This document shows, piece by piece, positions 7,104-14,937 of a stretch of 64,000 bases of DNA. Origin of the DNA: Candidatus Gastranaerophilales bacterium (lineage in GTDB: Bacteria > Cyanobacteriota > Vampirovibrionia > Gastranaerophilales > Gastranaerophilaceae); contig CALUQO010000006.1 of assembly GCA_944322935.1 (NCBI GenBank), forward strand, positions 1 through 64,000, read 5' to 3'. Each line of letters starts with the position of its first letter. Positions within the stretch are counted from its first letter, which is position 1. The notes beneath the pieces are model-generated. The model was not told where the DNA came from, did no database searches, and worked only from the letters and a program-made list of their open reading frames with translations. A program made the position numbers and the translations under genes.

Positions 7104-8171
7104 CTATAGTTTTTCAATATCTTCAATCCTGTGCAGCCTATAAAAATTTTCAATTTCTTCAAAATTTTTGCTCATTTTATCCAGAACATGATTGAGTTCA
7201 CCTTCTGTCTGTGCAATCATCTCCGGCCCGTGAGCTTTTATGTTTGCATACATATCGTATTCTTTTTGATATTCTTCACTGCGTTTTTTATACATTTCTA
7301 TACTTTGTAGCAGGCTCAATCTTGTCATATAGTTTGCGGGAGAGGCCTGGCTTGCAAAACTTTCATAGGTTTTTTCCTTACGCGGGATACATTCATCATT
7401 CAAATATTTTTCAAATGCAATATTTTCAAGTTTAAAATCGGCGCTGTTATATTTTGCTTTTAAATCGGCCAGCCTGTTCACAAGCTCATCCTTGTAAATA
7501 AATTCCTGACCGGTCTTGTACATCATATTAAAAAGACTCTGCGCGTATATAATTTTTTGCTGCGCTTTGTTGATTCTTGAACTATACATGTCGCCCTGCT
7601 CTGCAGTGTAATCATCATCAGGATATTCAAGACTGTTTTCATCAGCAGAAATTACTCTTTGCTGATAAGTTATATAATTGGTTAAATCCACAAAATAATC
7701 GTGCGGAACTGCCTTGCGCGATGTATATTTGTCTTTGAGCTGCTCTATTGTAGGGAACGGAGGTTCGTTATCATACACAATATAGCCGTATTCATCGCGA
7801 ATTTTATCCGTGATTTTTTCATTCGGGTCAGCTATATAAAATTTTGTATTGTATTTATTTTCGGTTTTTTCAAATGTTCTGTTTTTATCAAATTTTTCCG
7901 TATACATCTGTACATTATTGGCCAGATATTGCGAAATTTTGTCTACGGAATCTTTTTTTATATTCACGTTATAATCACGAAAATACGGAGCCAGATCCTC
8001 ACCCAGAATATAACAGGAAACATCTCCCCGCTCATTTGTTATTATTGGGTTTGCTCCATGCCCGCTAAAAGATGGTGCATTATTTTTTATATTGTTGTTT
8101 TTATTTTTTGAGTTATATATATTATTTTGACTACTTTTTACATTGTATGTATTGATTGCAGAAATTCTCAT
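7104..8171 (-). CDS. Large lineage-type protein with Asn-rich N terminus and Phe patch
   Basis: Not recognised as a known family. The start at 8171 is chosen because AAGGAGA lies about 10 bases upstream; this gives 355 residues. Residues 10-31 are an Asn/Lys/Ser-rich linker leading to the patch APSFSGHGANP (Phe35). The body is acidic, charged and mostly helical, with Tyr-rich segments (DYFVDLTNYITYQQRV) and long helices in the second half. No membrane span or secretion signal is apparent. The extension resembles those at 6652, 30837, 52689 and 54624. Function is unknown. Confidence 0.7.
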   Translation of the reverse strand: MRISAINTYNVKSSQNNIYNSKNKNNNIKNNAPSFSGHGANPIITNERGDVSCYILGEDLAPYFRDYNVNIKKDSVDKISQYLANNVQMYTEKFDKNRTFEKTENKYNTKFYIADPNEKITDKIRDEYGYIVYDNEPPFPTIEQLKDKYTSRKAVPHDYFVDLTNYITYQQRVISADENSLEYPDDDYTAEQGDMYSSRINKAQQKIIYAQSLFNMMYKTGQEFIYKDELVNRLADLKAKYNSADFKLENIAFEKYLNDECIPRKEKTYESFASQASPANYMTRLSLLQSIEMYKKRSEEYQKEYDMYANIKAHGPEMIAQTEGELNHVLDKMSKNFEEIENFYRLHRIEDIEKL

Positions 8172-8269
8172 TACAAGTCTCTCCTTATTTTGTTTTTTAT
8201 TTAAGGTAACGCTAAACAAAAAAAATTTTGCTACTCTTTTAGTATTTTGTAATCAAATTTAACAATTAA

Positions 8270-9268
8270 TCAGTATGCTCCGTCACATTTTGTTTTGCAG
8301 AAAACACAAGCTCCGTTTACTAAGTTGTACTTTAGTACTTTGTAACCGTTTCTTATAATAACAGGTTGACCACATTTTTTGCAATAGGTAGACGAAGTTT
8401 CAGGAGTCGTTATGTTGCCGGTGTACACATATTTTAGCCCGCACTGTTTGGCTATTTTGTATGCTCTTAACAAAGTTGAGTAATCAGTAGCTTTTTTATT
8501 TAATAATTTGTAATTAGGGAAAAACGCACTAAAATGCAGTGGTACACAATCGCCGAGGTTTTCCGTTATCCAGCGGCACTGCGCTTTTAGCATATCATCG
8601 CTGTCATTTTCACCTTCAATAAGCAGTGTTGTTAATTCAACATGGCAGTCTGTTTCATTGCAGGCGTATTTAATTGTGTCAAGCACGGGCTGTAATTTTG
8701 CAAGACAGTTTTTACGGTAAAATTCGTCGCTGAAACCTTTCAGGTCAATGTTTGCCGCATCCATATATGCAAAAAACTCCCTTGCAGGTTCCTTGTTGAT
8801 AAAACCGGAAGTAACAACCACGGTTTTTATATTGTTTTGCCTGCAGAGTTTTGCCGTATCTATTGCATATTCAAAAAATATAATCGGGTCATTATAAGTA
8901 AAAGCAACACTTTTGCAGTTATATTTTTTTGCTGTTGCAACAATTTCGCTCGGGGAGGTTTTATTCAACAGTGAAATATCCATATTGTTTTTAGTTGTCC
9001 GCCAGTTCTGGCAAAACCTGCAGCCCATATTGCAGCCAGTTGTACCGAAAGATAACACTGCAGACCCGGGATAAAATTGATACAGAGGTTTCTTTTCAAT
9101 CGGATCTATTGCAAGTCCCGTATTGTAACCGTAAGAAACCAAAACAATATTGTTGTTAACATTCTTTCTTACCTTGCAAAAACCGCTCTGTCCTTCGGAT
9201 AAAATGCAATTTCTCGGACAAATTTCGCATTGAACTTTACCGTTTGTTAAAATATTTTGATATTTCAT
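8270..9268 (-). CDS. amrS: AmmeMemoRadiSam system radical SAM enzyme
   Basis: A 332-residue radical SAM protein of the PflA-like AmrS family. It begins with an N-terminal cysteine cluster (CEICPRNC, then GQSGFCKVRKN). The cluster-binding motif is GCNMGCRFCQNW (Cys-x3-Cys-x2-Cys) near residues 89-100, and KSVAFTYNDPIIFFEY is the family segment after it. The C terminus has two further Cys pairs (CKKCG and CVFCKTKC) that could bind zinc or an extra cluster. The system is widespread in bacteria and archaea but its reaction is not established. It is divergent from the fused AmrB-AmrA gene; the two starts are 21 bases apart. Confidence 0.9.
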   Translation of the reverse strand: MKYQNILTNGKVQCEICPRNCILSEGQSGFCKVRKNVNNNIVLVSYGYNTGLAIDPIEKKPLYQFYPGSAVLSFGTTGCNMGCRFCQNWRTTKNNMDISLLNKTSPSEIVATAKKYNCKSVAFTYNDPIIFFEYAIDTAKLCRQNNIKTVVVTSGFINKEPAREFFAYMDAANIDLKGFSDEFYRKNCLAKLQPVLDTIKYACNETDCHVELTTLLIEGENDSDDMLKAQCRWITENLGDCVPLHFSAFFPNYKLLNKKATDYSTLLRAYKIAKQCGLKYVYTGNITTPETSSTYCKKCGQPVIIRNGYKVLKYNLVNGACVFCKTKCDGAY

Positions 9269-9290
9269 AAAATATATTATAATAGTGTTA
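9257..9290 (+). promoter_or_regulatory. Promoter giving a leaderless amrBA message
   Basis: TTGATA (9257-9262) and TATAAT (9278-9283) precede the ATG at 9290. The ATG lies exactly seven bases after the -10 box, where transcription normally begins, and there is no Shine-Dalgarno sequence. The -35 overlaps the divergent amrS start, so the two genes share this 21-base region. Confidence 0.55.
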
Positions 9291-10627
9291 TGGAAAAAGT
9301 TAAACAGTCATCAGTCGCCGGTTCTTTCTATCCGGCAGACGCTACGGAATTAAAAAATCAAATAGAAAGTTTTAAAGAAAACAGCAAAAACACTTATACA
9401 GTTCCCGCACGTGCCGTAATTGTACCGCATGCAGGATTTGTATATTCGGGCAGATTGGCCTACGAAGGAATCAGTCAGCTGGACAAAAATATAGAAAATC
9501 TCTTTATTATTGCTCCGGCTCACAAAGTTGCCTTTGAAGGACTTGCCTTAAGTGATTACGAAGGGTGGAACACTCCGCTGGGTGATGTAGAGATTAACCA
9601 AGAGCTAAACAAAGAATTGGAGGAGAAATTTGGTGCACGATATAACAACATTGCTCTTGAAAACGAACACTCTATAGAAGTCCAGCTTCCGCTTATTCAA
9701 CAGGTATTTGAAAACGTTAAAATAGTACCTGTGCTTGTAGGTATGGAAAAACCGGAAACCATCGAAAATATCATAGGTGCATATTACGGTGATTCTAAAA
9801 ACGGTTTTATCATCTCATCAGATTTAAGTCACTTCTTAAACGAAGTACAGTCCAGAAAAATCGATATCATGACTGCACAGATGATTGAGGCTTGCAATAC
9901 CGATAATTTTGCACCTCAACAGGCATGCGGTATGGTTGGCATACTCGGTCTTGTCGGTTTTGCTAAGAAAAATAATTATTCTTTAATAAGAATAGATATG
10001 GCAAACTCTTCTGTTGAAACCGGCGATAAATCAAATGTCGTAGGATACGGCTGCTGGTTTATGTATGAGGGCGAAAAGAACAACTTCTTAAAAGAACACT
10101 GTTCGGACAGGATTAAAGAAATTTGTGATTTAAGCATAAAATCACGCTTGCAGCAAATGCATGAAAAAATTAACTATCCTCAAGTTCTTGATGAAGTCGG
10201 GGCTTGTTTTGTAACATTGGAAAAAGAAGGCAAATTAAGAGGCTGCATAGGCTCAATTGTCGGCTACAGATCTTTAATAGAAGATTTGCTCACAAATGCA
10301 CAAAAGGCAGCTTTTGCAGACCCAAGATTTAAACCTGTTACAAACGAAGAATTGGAAAAGCTTGACATTGATGTTTCGATTTTGTCAAATCCAAAACTCA
10401 TAAAATTTGAGGACGAATCAGACCTGCTAAATCAAATGGAACCTGAAAAGGACGGAATAATAATAAGAGACGGCAAACACCAAGCTGTATTTTTACCGTC
10501 TGTCTGGGAACAGTTGCCTGACAAAAAAGAGTTTTTAAATGCGTTAAAACTCAAAGCAGGCTTGAGACCGGAGCATTTTTCAAATACATTTGAAGCTTAC
10601 CGATTCGAAACTGTTAACATAAAATAA
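9290..10627 (+). CDS. Memo (AmrB)-AMMECR1 (AmrA) fusion protein
   Basis: The 445-residue product joins two families. Residues 1-270 are AmrB/Memo: SSVAGSFYPADATEL, VPHAGFVYSG with a metal-type His, NEHSIEVQLPL, SSDLSHFL and the late QACGM segment. Residues 275-445 are AMMECR1: GACFVTLEKEGKLRGCIGS, ADPRFKPVTNEEL, and FLPSVWEQLPDKKEFLNALK. The ATG at 9290 matches the family N terminus; an earlier start at 9257 would overlap the divergent amrS. Together with AmrS this completes the AmmeMemoRadiSam set. Memo proteins resemble class III extradiol dioxygenases and the human homologue binds metal; the pathway is unknown. Confidence 0.92.
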   Translation: MEKVKQSSVAGSFYPADATELKNQIESFKENSKNTYTVPARAVIVPHAGFVYSGRLAYEGISQLDKNIENLFIIAPAHKVAFEGLALSDYEGWNTPLGDVEINQELNKELEEKFGARYNNIALENEHSIEVQLPLIQQVFENVKIVPVLVGMEKPETIENIIGAYYGDSKNGFIISSDLSHFLNEVQSRKIDIMTAQMIEACNTDNFAPQQACGMVGILGLVGFAKKNNYSLIRIDMANSSVETGDKSNVVGYGCWFMYEGEKNNFLKEHCSDRIKEICDLSIKSRLQQMHEKINYPQVLDEVGACFVTLEKEGKLRGCIGSIVGYRSLIEDLLTNAQKAAFADPRFKPVTNEELEKLDIDVSILSNPKLIKFEDESDLLNQMEPEKDGIIIRDGKHQAVFLPSVWEQLPDKKEFLNALKLKAGLRPEHFSNTFEAYRFETVNIK

Positions 10628-10642
10628 ATTCATTGATTATAA

Positions 10643-10684
10643 AAACGACGTATGGCCTAAAAAACGGCTGTACGTCGTTTTTTA
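10643..10684 (+). terminator. Terminator after the Memo-AMMECR1 gene
   Basis: AAACGACGTA pairs with TACGTCGTTT, with an inner GGCC/GGC pairing, followed by a T tract. Confidence 0.85.
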
Positions 10685-10695
10685 TTATTTACGGG

Positions 10696-10754
10696 TTGAC
10701 AAATATACCACATGGGGGTATATTATTAGTATTAATAATACCCCTTAGGGGTAT
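10696..10754 (+). promoter_or_regulatory. Copper-type promoter with two CsoR-like operators
   Basis: TTGACA (10696-10701) and TATATT (10719-10724) have a 17-base spacer. Operator 1 (ATATACC, 7 bases, GGTATAT; 10703-10723) sits within the promoter. Operator 2, ATACCCC-TTA-GGGGTAT (10738-10754), is a perfect inverted repeat just downstream. G-rich/C-rich dyads flanked by TA are what CsoR-family repressors bind, and a csoR gene lies 230 bases downstream. Confidence 0.75.
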
Positions 10755-10772
10755 AACAAAAAGGAGGCTTTT

Positions 10773-10895
10773 ATGGCTAAATGTTCAAACCCTCATTGTA
10801 AATGTATTAATTGCACCTGCGGTGAAAATTGCACCTGCACCGAGGATAAATGCAATTGTCCTCCGGAATGCAATATTCCGCCAGAAAAAAAATAG
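10773..10895 (+). CDS. 40-residue Cys-rich metallothionein-like peptide
   Basis: A short gene begins at the ATG at 10773 after a strong AAGGAGG and ends at TAG 10893-10895. The product has 10 Cys in 40 residues: CSNPHCKCINCTCGENC then TCTEDKCNCPPEC. Cys-x-Cys and Cys-x2-Cys spacing, one His and no aromatic residues are typical of metal-thiolate cluster proteins such as bacterial metallothioneins. It is cytoplasmic (no signal peptide). The promoter carries two CsoR-like operators and csoR follows, so copper binding and copper induction are likely. It does not align in memory with BmtA or MymT beyond the cysteine pattern. Confidence 0.8.
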   Translation: MAKCSNPHCKCINCTCGENCTCTEDKCNCPPECNIPPEKK

Positions 10896-10902
10896 TGCGC
10901 TG

Positions 10903-10936
10903 AAAGATGCGGGTGATAAAGTTACCCGCATCTTTT
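10903..10936 (+). terminator. Terminator between the Cys-rich peptide and csoR
   Basis: AAAGATGCGGGT pairs with ACCCGCATCTTTT around a 9-base loop. It would separate the peptide message from csoR, which has its own -10 box. Confidence 0.8.
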
Positions 10937-10980
10937 ATGCTTTGCTTTTTATTACGCAAAATTTTATGTATAATGATTGT

Positions 10981-11262
10981 ATGAACAAAGAACCAAAAAA
11001 TCCAAACCACAGACAGGAAATCCCAAGACTGAACCGAGCAATAGGGCAGCTTGAGGGAATAAAAAAAATGATAGAAGACCAAAGATACTGTCCTGATATT
11101 ATCATTCAATTAAAGGCTGTGCGCTCCGCCATTAAACGTGTAGAAAGCAATATTTTAAAAAGTCATCTGGAAAATTGTGTGGTTGATTCCTTTCAGGATA
11201 AAGACGAAGCAAAACACAAAATTATGGAAATAAAAAATTTGCTCGATAAATTGCAAAATTAA
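10981..11262 (+). CDS. csoR: CsoR-family copper-sensing repressor
   Basis: A 93-residue all-helical repressor of the CsoR/RcnR family: RLNRAIGQLEGIKKMIE, then RYCPDIIIQLKAVRSAIKRV and KSHLENCVVDSF. Cys37, His62 and Cys66 match the spacing of the Cu(I) ligands of Mycobacterium CsoR (36/61/65), which favours copper over nickel, formaldehyde or persulfide sensing. TATAAT at 10969-10974 places the transcription start at the ATG with no ribosome site, so it is probably leaderless. A longer reading from 10633 crosses the upstream terminator, promoter and peptide gene and is rejected. Its targets are most likely the operators at 10703-10754. Confidence 0.9.
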   Translation: MNKEPKNPNHRQEIPRLNRAIGQLEGIKKMIEDQRYCPDIIIQLKAVRSAIKRVESNILKSHLENCVVDSFQDKDEAKHKIMEIKNLLDKLQN

Positions 11263-11336
11263 TTTTTATAATACTTTTATGCAATGAAAGTTGACTCTTT
11301 TTTCTTTATTTTAAATAAAAAAAGGAGTCTTTATTT

Positions 11337-12026
11337 ATGAAAGAGAAAAAAATACTTATTGTTGTGACTAATACATCCTGTATGGATGATTTGAATAAAA
11401 CAAAGACAGGGGTCTGGCTGGAAGAATTTGCGGTACCGTTTTTGGAGTTTAAAAACTACTCTGATAAGGAGCTTAAACTTGACGTTACCGTTGCCAGTCC
11501 CCTTGGCGGTATTGCTCCGATTGATGAAGCAAGCCTTGAATGTAAAAATCCCACGCAATGGGATTACACAAAAAAATATTTGGACAACACCGTAAAATTA
11601 TCTGATGTTAATTGCGAAAAATATGACGCAATCTTTATCCCTGGAGGTCACGGGCCGATGTTTGACCTTGCAAAAGATGAGCTTTTAGGAAAAATCGTAT
11701 CTTATTTTTACAACAATCACAAAATTGTATCTGCCGTCTGCCATGGGCCTGCGGGATTGATTAATGCAAAAACACAAACCGGAGAACCGATTGTAAAAGG
11801 TATGCAGGTGACCTGTTTTACAAATGAAGAAGAAAAAATTGTCCAAAAGGACAAACTTATGCCTTTTTTGCTGGAATCAAAATTAAGACAGCTTGGAGCT
11901 TATTTTAATGCGGCAAAGCCTTGGGAAGAAAACGTCATTGTGGATGAAAATCTTATTACGGGGCAAAATCCGGCTTCGGCCAAAAAGCTGGCAAAAACCG
12001 TATTAAAAAAGCTCAAAATAAACTAA
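11337..12026 (+). CDS. DJ-1/PfpI family protein (Hsp31-like glyoxalase type)
   Basis: A 229-residue class I glutamine-amidotransferase-like protein. It has the strand KKILIVVTNT, the IFIPGGHGPMFDL loop, and the nucleophile elbow SAVCHGPAGL with Cys135 followed by His136. GVWLEEFAVPF near residue 29 supplies the usual Glu, and VTVASPLGG is the family segment before the active site. Length and insertions match the group annotated as Hsp31-like glutathione-independent glyoxalase or chaperone rather than small YajL/DJ-1. The likely role is removal of methylglyoxal. AAAGGAG precedes the ATG. It is a single-gene unit ending in a terminator. Confidence 0.85.
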   Translation: MKEKKILIVVTNTSCMDDLNKTKTGVWLEEFAVPFLEFKNYSDKELKLDVTVASPLGGIAPIDEASLECKNPTQWDYTKKYLDNTVKLSDVNCEKYDAIFIPGGHGPMFDLAKDELLGKIVSYFYNNHKIVSAVCHGPAGLINAKTQTGEPIVKGMQVTCFTNEEEKIVQKDKLMPFLLESKLRQLGAYFNAAKPWEENVIVDENLITGQNPASAKKLAKTVLKKLKIN

Positions 12027-12031
12027 TAAAA

Positions 12032-12060
12032 AACTCCGGTTTTTCAACCGGAGTTTTTTA
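12032..12060. terminator. Bidirectional terminator
   Basis: AACTCCGGTT-TTTC-AACCGGAGTT followed by a T run, with A-rich sequence on the other side. It separates two convergent genes. Confidence 0.9.
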
Positions 12061-12072
12061 CTGGTTTGAATT

Positions 12073-12603
12073 TTAATAATCTCCTGAAGAACCGTCCTCA
12101 TCATCTTCGAGCGATGACAAATCTTTTGTGTAAGTTGTATCAAAATCTTCAGGCAGCATATCCGTATCCGGCCAGATTGTAGATTCGTCAAATCTAACCG
12201 CATCCATATTGTCCGCAGCGGAAAAGTCGGAGTTTTGCAGATCACTTTCGTTAAAAACGGCACCTGCCATATCCGCATCCGTAAAACTGCAATAATTAAC
12301 GGCAGCATAACTAAAATCCGTACCGTTCAATAATGCACCCGAAAAATTGCATTCCACAAGGTTTGAACGGGAAAAATCAGCCGAGGTAAGGTCTGTATCG
12401 GTAAAGTTTACCTCGGTAAAATTAGCTTCGCTGAATGAACAACCCGATAAGTCCGCATTTGTAAGATTAACACCCTCAAGTGTGAGATTGGAAAAATCAA
12501 GTTCACTCAGATCGATTTCTTCGTGTTCTTTTCGGTAATCTTCATACTCCGAAGGATTAGATACAATAAGGTCAAATAATTCTTCTTTTGAATATTCTGG
12601 CAT
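12073..12603 (-). CDS. Pentapeptide repeat protein
   Basis: Residues ~30-135 are about 21 consecutive A(D/N)Lxx-type repeats, e.g. LDFSNLTLEGVNLTNADLSG and ANFTEVNFTDTDLTSADFS. These form a right-handed quadrilateral beta helix. The first 28 residues are a charged helix (YSKEELFDLIVSNPSEYEDY) and the end is an acidic tail. The protein is very acidic and cytoplasmic. Known members include gyrase-protecting DNA mimics of the Qnr type, but most have unknown roles, and cyanobacterial relatives encode many. Nothing in the neighbourhood defines a target. Confidence 0.88.
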   Translation of the reverse strand: MPEYSKEELFDLIVSNPSEYEDYRKEHEEIDLSELDFSNLTLEGVNLTNADLSGCSFSEANFTEVNFTDTDLTSADFSRSNLVECNFSGALLNGTDFSYAAVNYCSFTDADMAGAVFNESDLQNSDFSAADNMDAVRFDESTIWPDTDMLPEDFDTTYTKDLSSLEDDEDGSSGDY

Positions 12604-12650
12604 TTAAAAACTCTCCTTAGTAATAATAGAACATGATAACACTTTTTTTA

Positions 12651-13280
12651 CTAATCCTCAATGATTCTCATTTGCATTGCCAACAAAACCGCCTGAGTTC
12701 TGTTTTTAACCTTTAATTTTTTGAAAATACTGTTGAGGTGTGTTTTTACCGTAACCTCACGCACAAACAATTTTTCTGCAATATCGTTATTGCTTGCACC
12801 TTGAGAAACCATTTTTAAAATTTCTTTTTCCCGTGAAGTTAGCGGTTCAATGTTGCCTTCTTTTACAAACTTAAGGTCAACATTGCTGTGTTTTTCTTTT
12901 TGCCAGGAAGAACGCCTTAAAAGTGCTTCAATCCTTGCGAGCAGGTTAGGCAAAATAAACGGTTTTACAACATAATCATCCGCACCGAACTTTAATCCCG
13001 AAATTTCTTTTTGTTCCTCATTTATTGCAGTAATCATAATGATAGGAATATTTTCCAATTTTTTATTCTGACGGATTGCCTTTAGTGTTTCCCATCCGTC
13101 CATATTCGGCATCATAACATCCAGCAGAACGAGGTCGAAATCACTATTTTCCGAGGTAAGTTTTTTTATACCCTGCAGTCCGTCTTTTGCGACATCTACC
13201 TCATACCCGTATAAAGGCAATGCATCTGCCAGATATTTGGGATTGTCATCGATAATCAGAATTTTAGCAATAGCTACCAT
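12651..13280 (-). CDS. Response regulator with LuxR-type DNA-binding domain
   Basis: A 209-residue two-domain regulator. The receiver (1-120) has the acidic pair DD at 11-12, the phospho-acceptor Asp54 in LLDVMMPNMDGW, Thr in MITA and Lys in VVKPF. The output domain (145-205) is a LuxR/FixJ helix-turn-helix: LTSREKEILKMVSQGASNND, then REVTVKTHLNSIFKKLKVKN. I start at the ATG at 13280, which has GAGTGAGA upstream, rather than the GTG at 13292. It resembles the NblR/RpaB style of cyanobacterial regulators. No kinase is adjacent; the one at 19.5 kb is a possible partner. Confidence 0.88.
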   Translation of the reverse strand: MVAIAKILIIDDNPKYLADALPLYGYEVDVAKDGLQGIKKLTSENSDFDLVLLDVMMPNMDGWETLKAIRQNKKLENIPIIMITAINEEQKEISGLKFGADDYVVKPFILPNLLARIEALLRRSSWQKEKHSNVDLKFVKEGNIEPLTSREKEILKMVSQGASNNDIAEKLFVREVTVKTHLNSIFKKLKVKNRTQAVLLAMQMRIIED

Positions 13281-13583
13281 AATTGTTCTCACTCAATCTA
13301 TTTCCGTTGTTTTATCAATAATAATTTCTAGCCTGTATTTTAAATTTAAAAAGCTTATTAGCAGATGTTCCGTAGAAAAATAAAAAAACATACTACTTTA
13401 GTTGTAATTTTAATAGATACATCCTTATTTATCAATGGAAACAAGCATAATTTCATCTATTTAACTTAGAAAAAACTATTTGTTAAAATAATTATTAACA
13501 ATTTGTAAACTTACGGATATGTTGACAGACTTTTGTGACAAATTGTTACAACAATAATAGTCCAATAGCACAAATAATTATTT
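13281..13583. other. Intergenic region upstream of the response regulator
   Basis: About 300 AT-rich bases without a reading frame. TACTACTTTAGT at 13391-13402 matches the motif found near both flagellin genes. No clear promoter for the rightward gene and no stable hairpin were seen. Confidence 0.4.
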
Positions 13584-13628
13584 TTGAACTTAAAGCATAT
13601 GAAACTTTTTAGGAAAGATTGTTTTATA

Positions 13629-14189
13629 ATGAGCGGTTTTGTTTATAACAAATTAAAAGATTTATGTATATCTCTGGGCAAACATAACGATGCACTGTAT
13701 GCAGTACTTGCAATCGCTATGTTTAAAGGGGTTATGCGTCCTATTTTTACCATGATGGATAAAGAGTCTGACCCGAAATCAAAAAAGTATGCCGCTTTTA
13801 GAGAAGGTTTAACCGAAGCCATTGCTTTTGGCTCTTATATCGCAACCCACAAAATGATTTTGCCTCTTGCTGTTCCTTTGGCTAAAAAGACAGGAGCCAG
13901 CCCCAAGAAAGTAAAAAACGGCTTATCTCTGCTCAGCGTATGTTTGACTGCCGGTATTATTATTCCTCTTGTTTGCAATTTAACTTTAAAACCGATTATG
14001 ACCGGTGTGTCAAAGCTGTTTAATAAAAAAGATAAAAAACCCCAAGGCTCGCTGGATATAAAAGAAAACGCTCAACCTTTACGTACAATGCAAGAGTATA
14101 CGCCGATTCTTAGTGTCGAAAGCAAAAAACTGCTCAACAGTGTACGTATTACAAGTATGCAAAATTACGGAATGAAGGTGGGTGGTTAG
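13629..14189 (+). CDS. Lineage-type membrane-associated protein, paralogue of the next gene
   Basis: Not a family I recognise. Starting at the ATG at 13629 gives 186 residues; earlier starts at 13584 and 13599 are possible, and the ribosome site AGGAAAG is 13 bases away. Residues ~20-75 contain a block RPIFTMMDKESDPKSKKYAA then a helix ending GSYIA, and a hydrophobic helix follows at ~95-125 (LSLLSVCLTAGIIIPLVC). The C terminus is polar. The block recurs in the following gene, so the pair arose by tandem duplication. The genes nearly abut (stop 14189, start 14191) and are surely co-transcribed. Function is unknown. Confidence 0.7.
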   Translation: MSGFVYNKLKDLCISLGKHNDALYAVLAIAMFKGVMRPIFTMMDKESDPKSKKYAAFREGLTEAIAFGSYIATHKMILPLAVPLAKKTGASPKKVKNGLSLLSVCLTAGIIIPLVCNLTLKPIMTGVSKLFNKKDKKPQGSLDIKENAQPLRTMQEYTPILSVESKKLLNSVRITSMQNYGMKVGG

Positions 14190-14190
14190 T

Positions 14191-14874
14191 ATGTTAGGGC
14201 CGTTAGTTAATGTTATTACAAGCAATTCATTCCAGACAATAGCGCAAAATACCGATGCTGCCGTAAAAATAGAAACAGCGTTAAAAGCAGTGGGCAGACC
14301 GGCTTTTACATTGATTGACAAAAATACGGATAAAGATACAAGAAAATACGCAGCAGTAAAAGAGTTGTTGTATCAACTTTTGTGTTTCGGCATTTATATT
14401 GCCGTAATACCTCCGATTTTTAAAAACGGCGGTTTTAAACTTGCGCAAAAAATATTTAAAAAAGAAGGGCTGCCGGCATTCAAAAACGCAAAACAGATGC
14501 TTACTTACCATCGTCTTGCATATATGGCGCCGGAAGAAAGAATATTGGACAAAAATAAAAAATTACTTGAAATTGTCGGTGATGTAAAAAACCCTAAAGA
14601 CGGAGTAAAGTTAATAGAATATCTGGTAGGTAAAGACGGCAAAGGTGGTATTCATAAAAAAACTATGGAAAATCAGGGATTGATGTTTGAACTGGCCAAA
14701 GGTTCCATAGAATTAAGCTCTATAATCGGCTCTGTTGTCGGATTGACAATACTTGCGCCGGAGATAAGTCATTTGATTTTGCACCCGATAATGAATGCTT
14801 TGCATTTGAAACCGGAAAAAGAAAATACTTCAGAAGCGGATAAAGAACAAAAAATTATAGATAAAAATGCGTAA
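14191..14874 (+). CDS. Lineage-type membrane-associated protein, paralogue of the previous gene
   Basis: The 227-residue product starts at the ATG at 14191, one base after the previous stop, with AAGGTGGGTGG as ribosome site. Its block RPAFTLIDKNTDKDTRKYAA followed by LLCFGIYIAVIPPIF aligns with the previous protein. It has a middle insertion (residues ~95-160) with Lys-rich helices, then SIIGSVVGLTILAPEISHLI as a second hydrophobic segment and a polar tail. A role in the membrane is plausible but no enzyme motif is visible. It lies 63 bases upstream of lptB on the same strand, but lptB has its own leader. Confidence 0.7.
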   Translation: MLGPLVNVITSNSFQTIAQNTDAAVKIETALKAVGRPAFTLIDKNTDKDTRKYAAVKELLYQLLCFGIYIAVIPPIFKNGGFKLAQKIFKKEGLPAFKNAKQMLTYHRLAYMAPEERILDKNKKLLEIVGDVKNPKDGVKLIEYLVGKDGKGGIHKKTMENQGLMFELAKGSIELSSIIGSVVGLTILAPEISHLILHPIMNALHLKPEKENTSEADKEQKIIDKNA

Positions 14875-14937
14875 AACAATTTAATTTTTCACCTTATTTG
14901 TGGTATCCTTTTTAGATATAAAGGTGGAAATTTTAAT

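Noticed and set aside
9257-9289. Upstream start for the Memo-AMMECR1 fusion
   Set aside because: It would overlap the divergent amrS start and its own -10 box; the Memo family begins at the ATG at 9290.
10633-10980. Long frame joining into csoR from 10633
   Set aside because: It crosses a terminator, a consensus promoter, two operators and a second terminator; the csoR family start is the ATG at 10981 and the cysteine-rich peptide is read in another frame.
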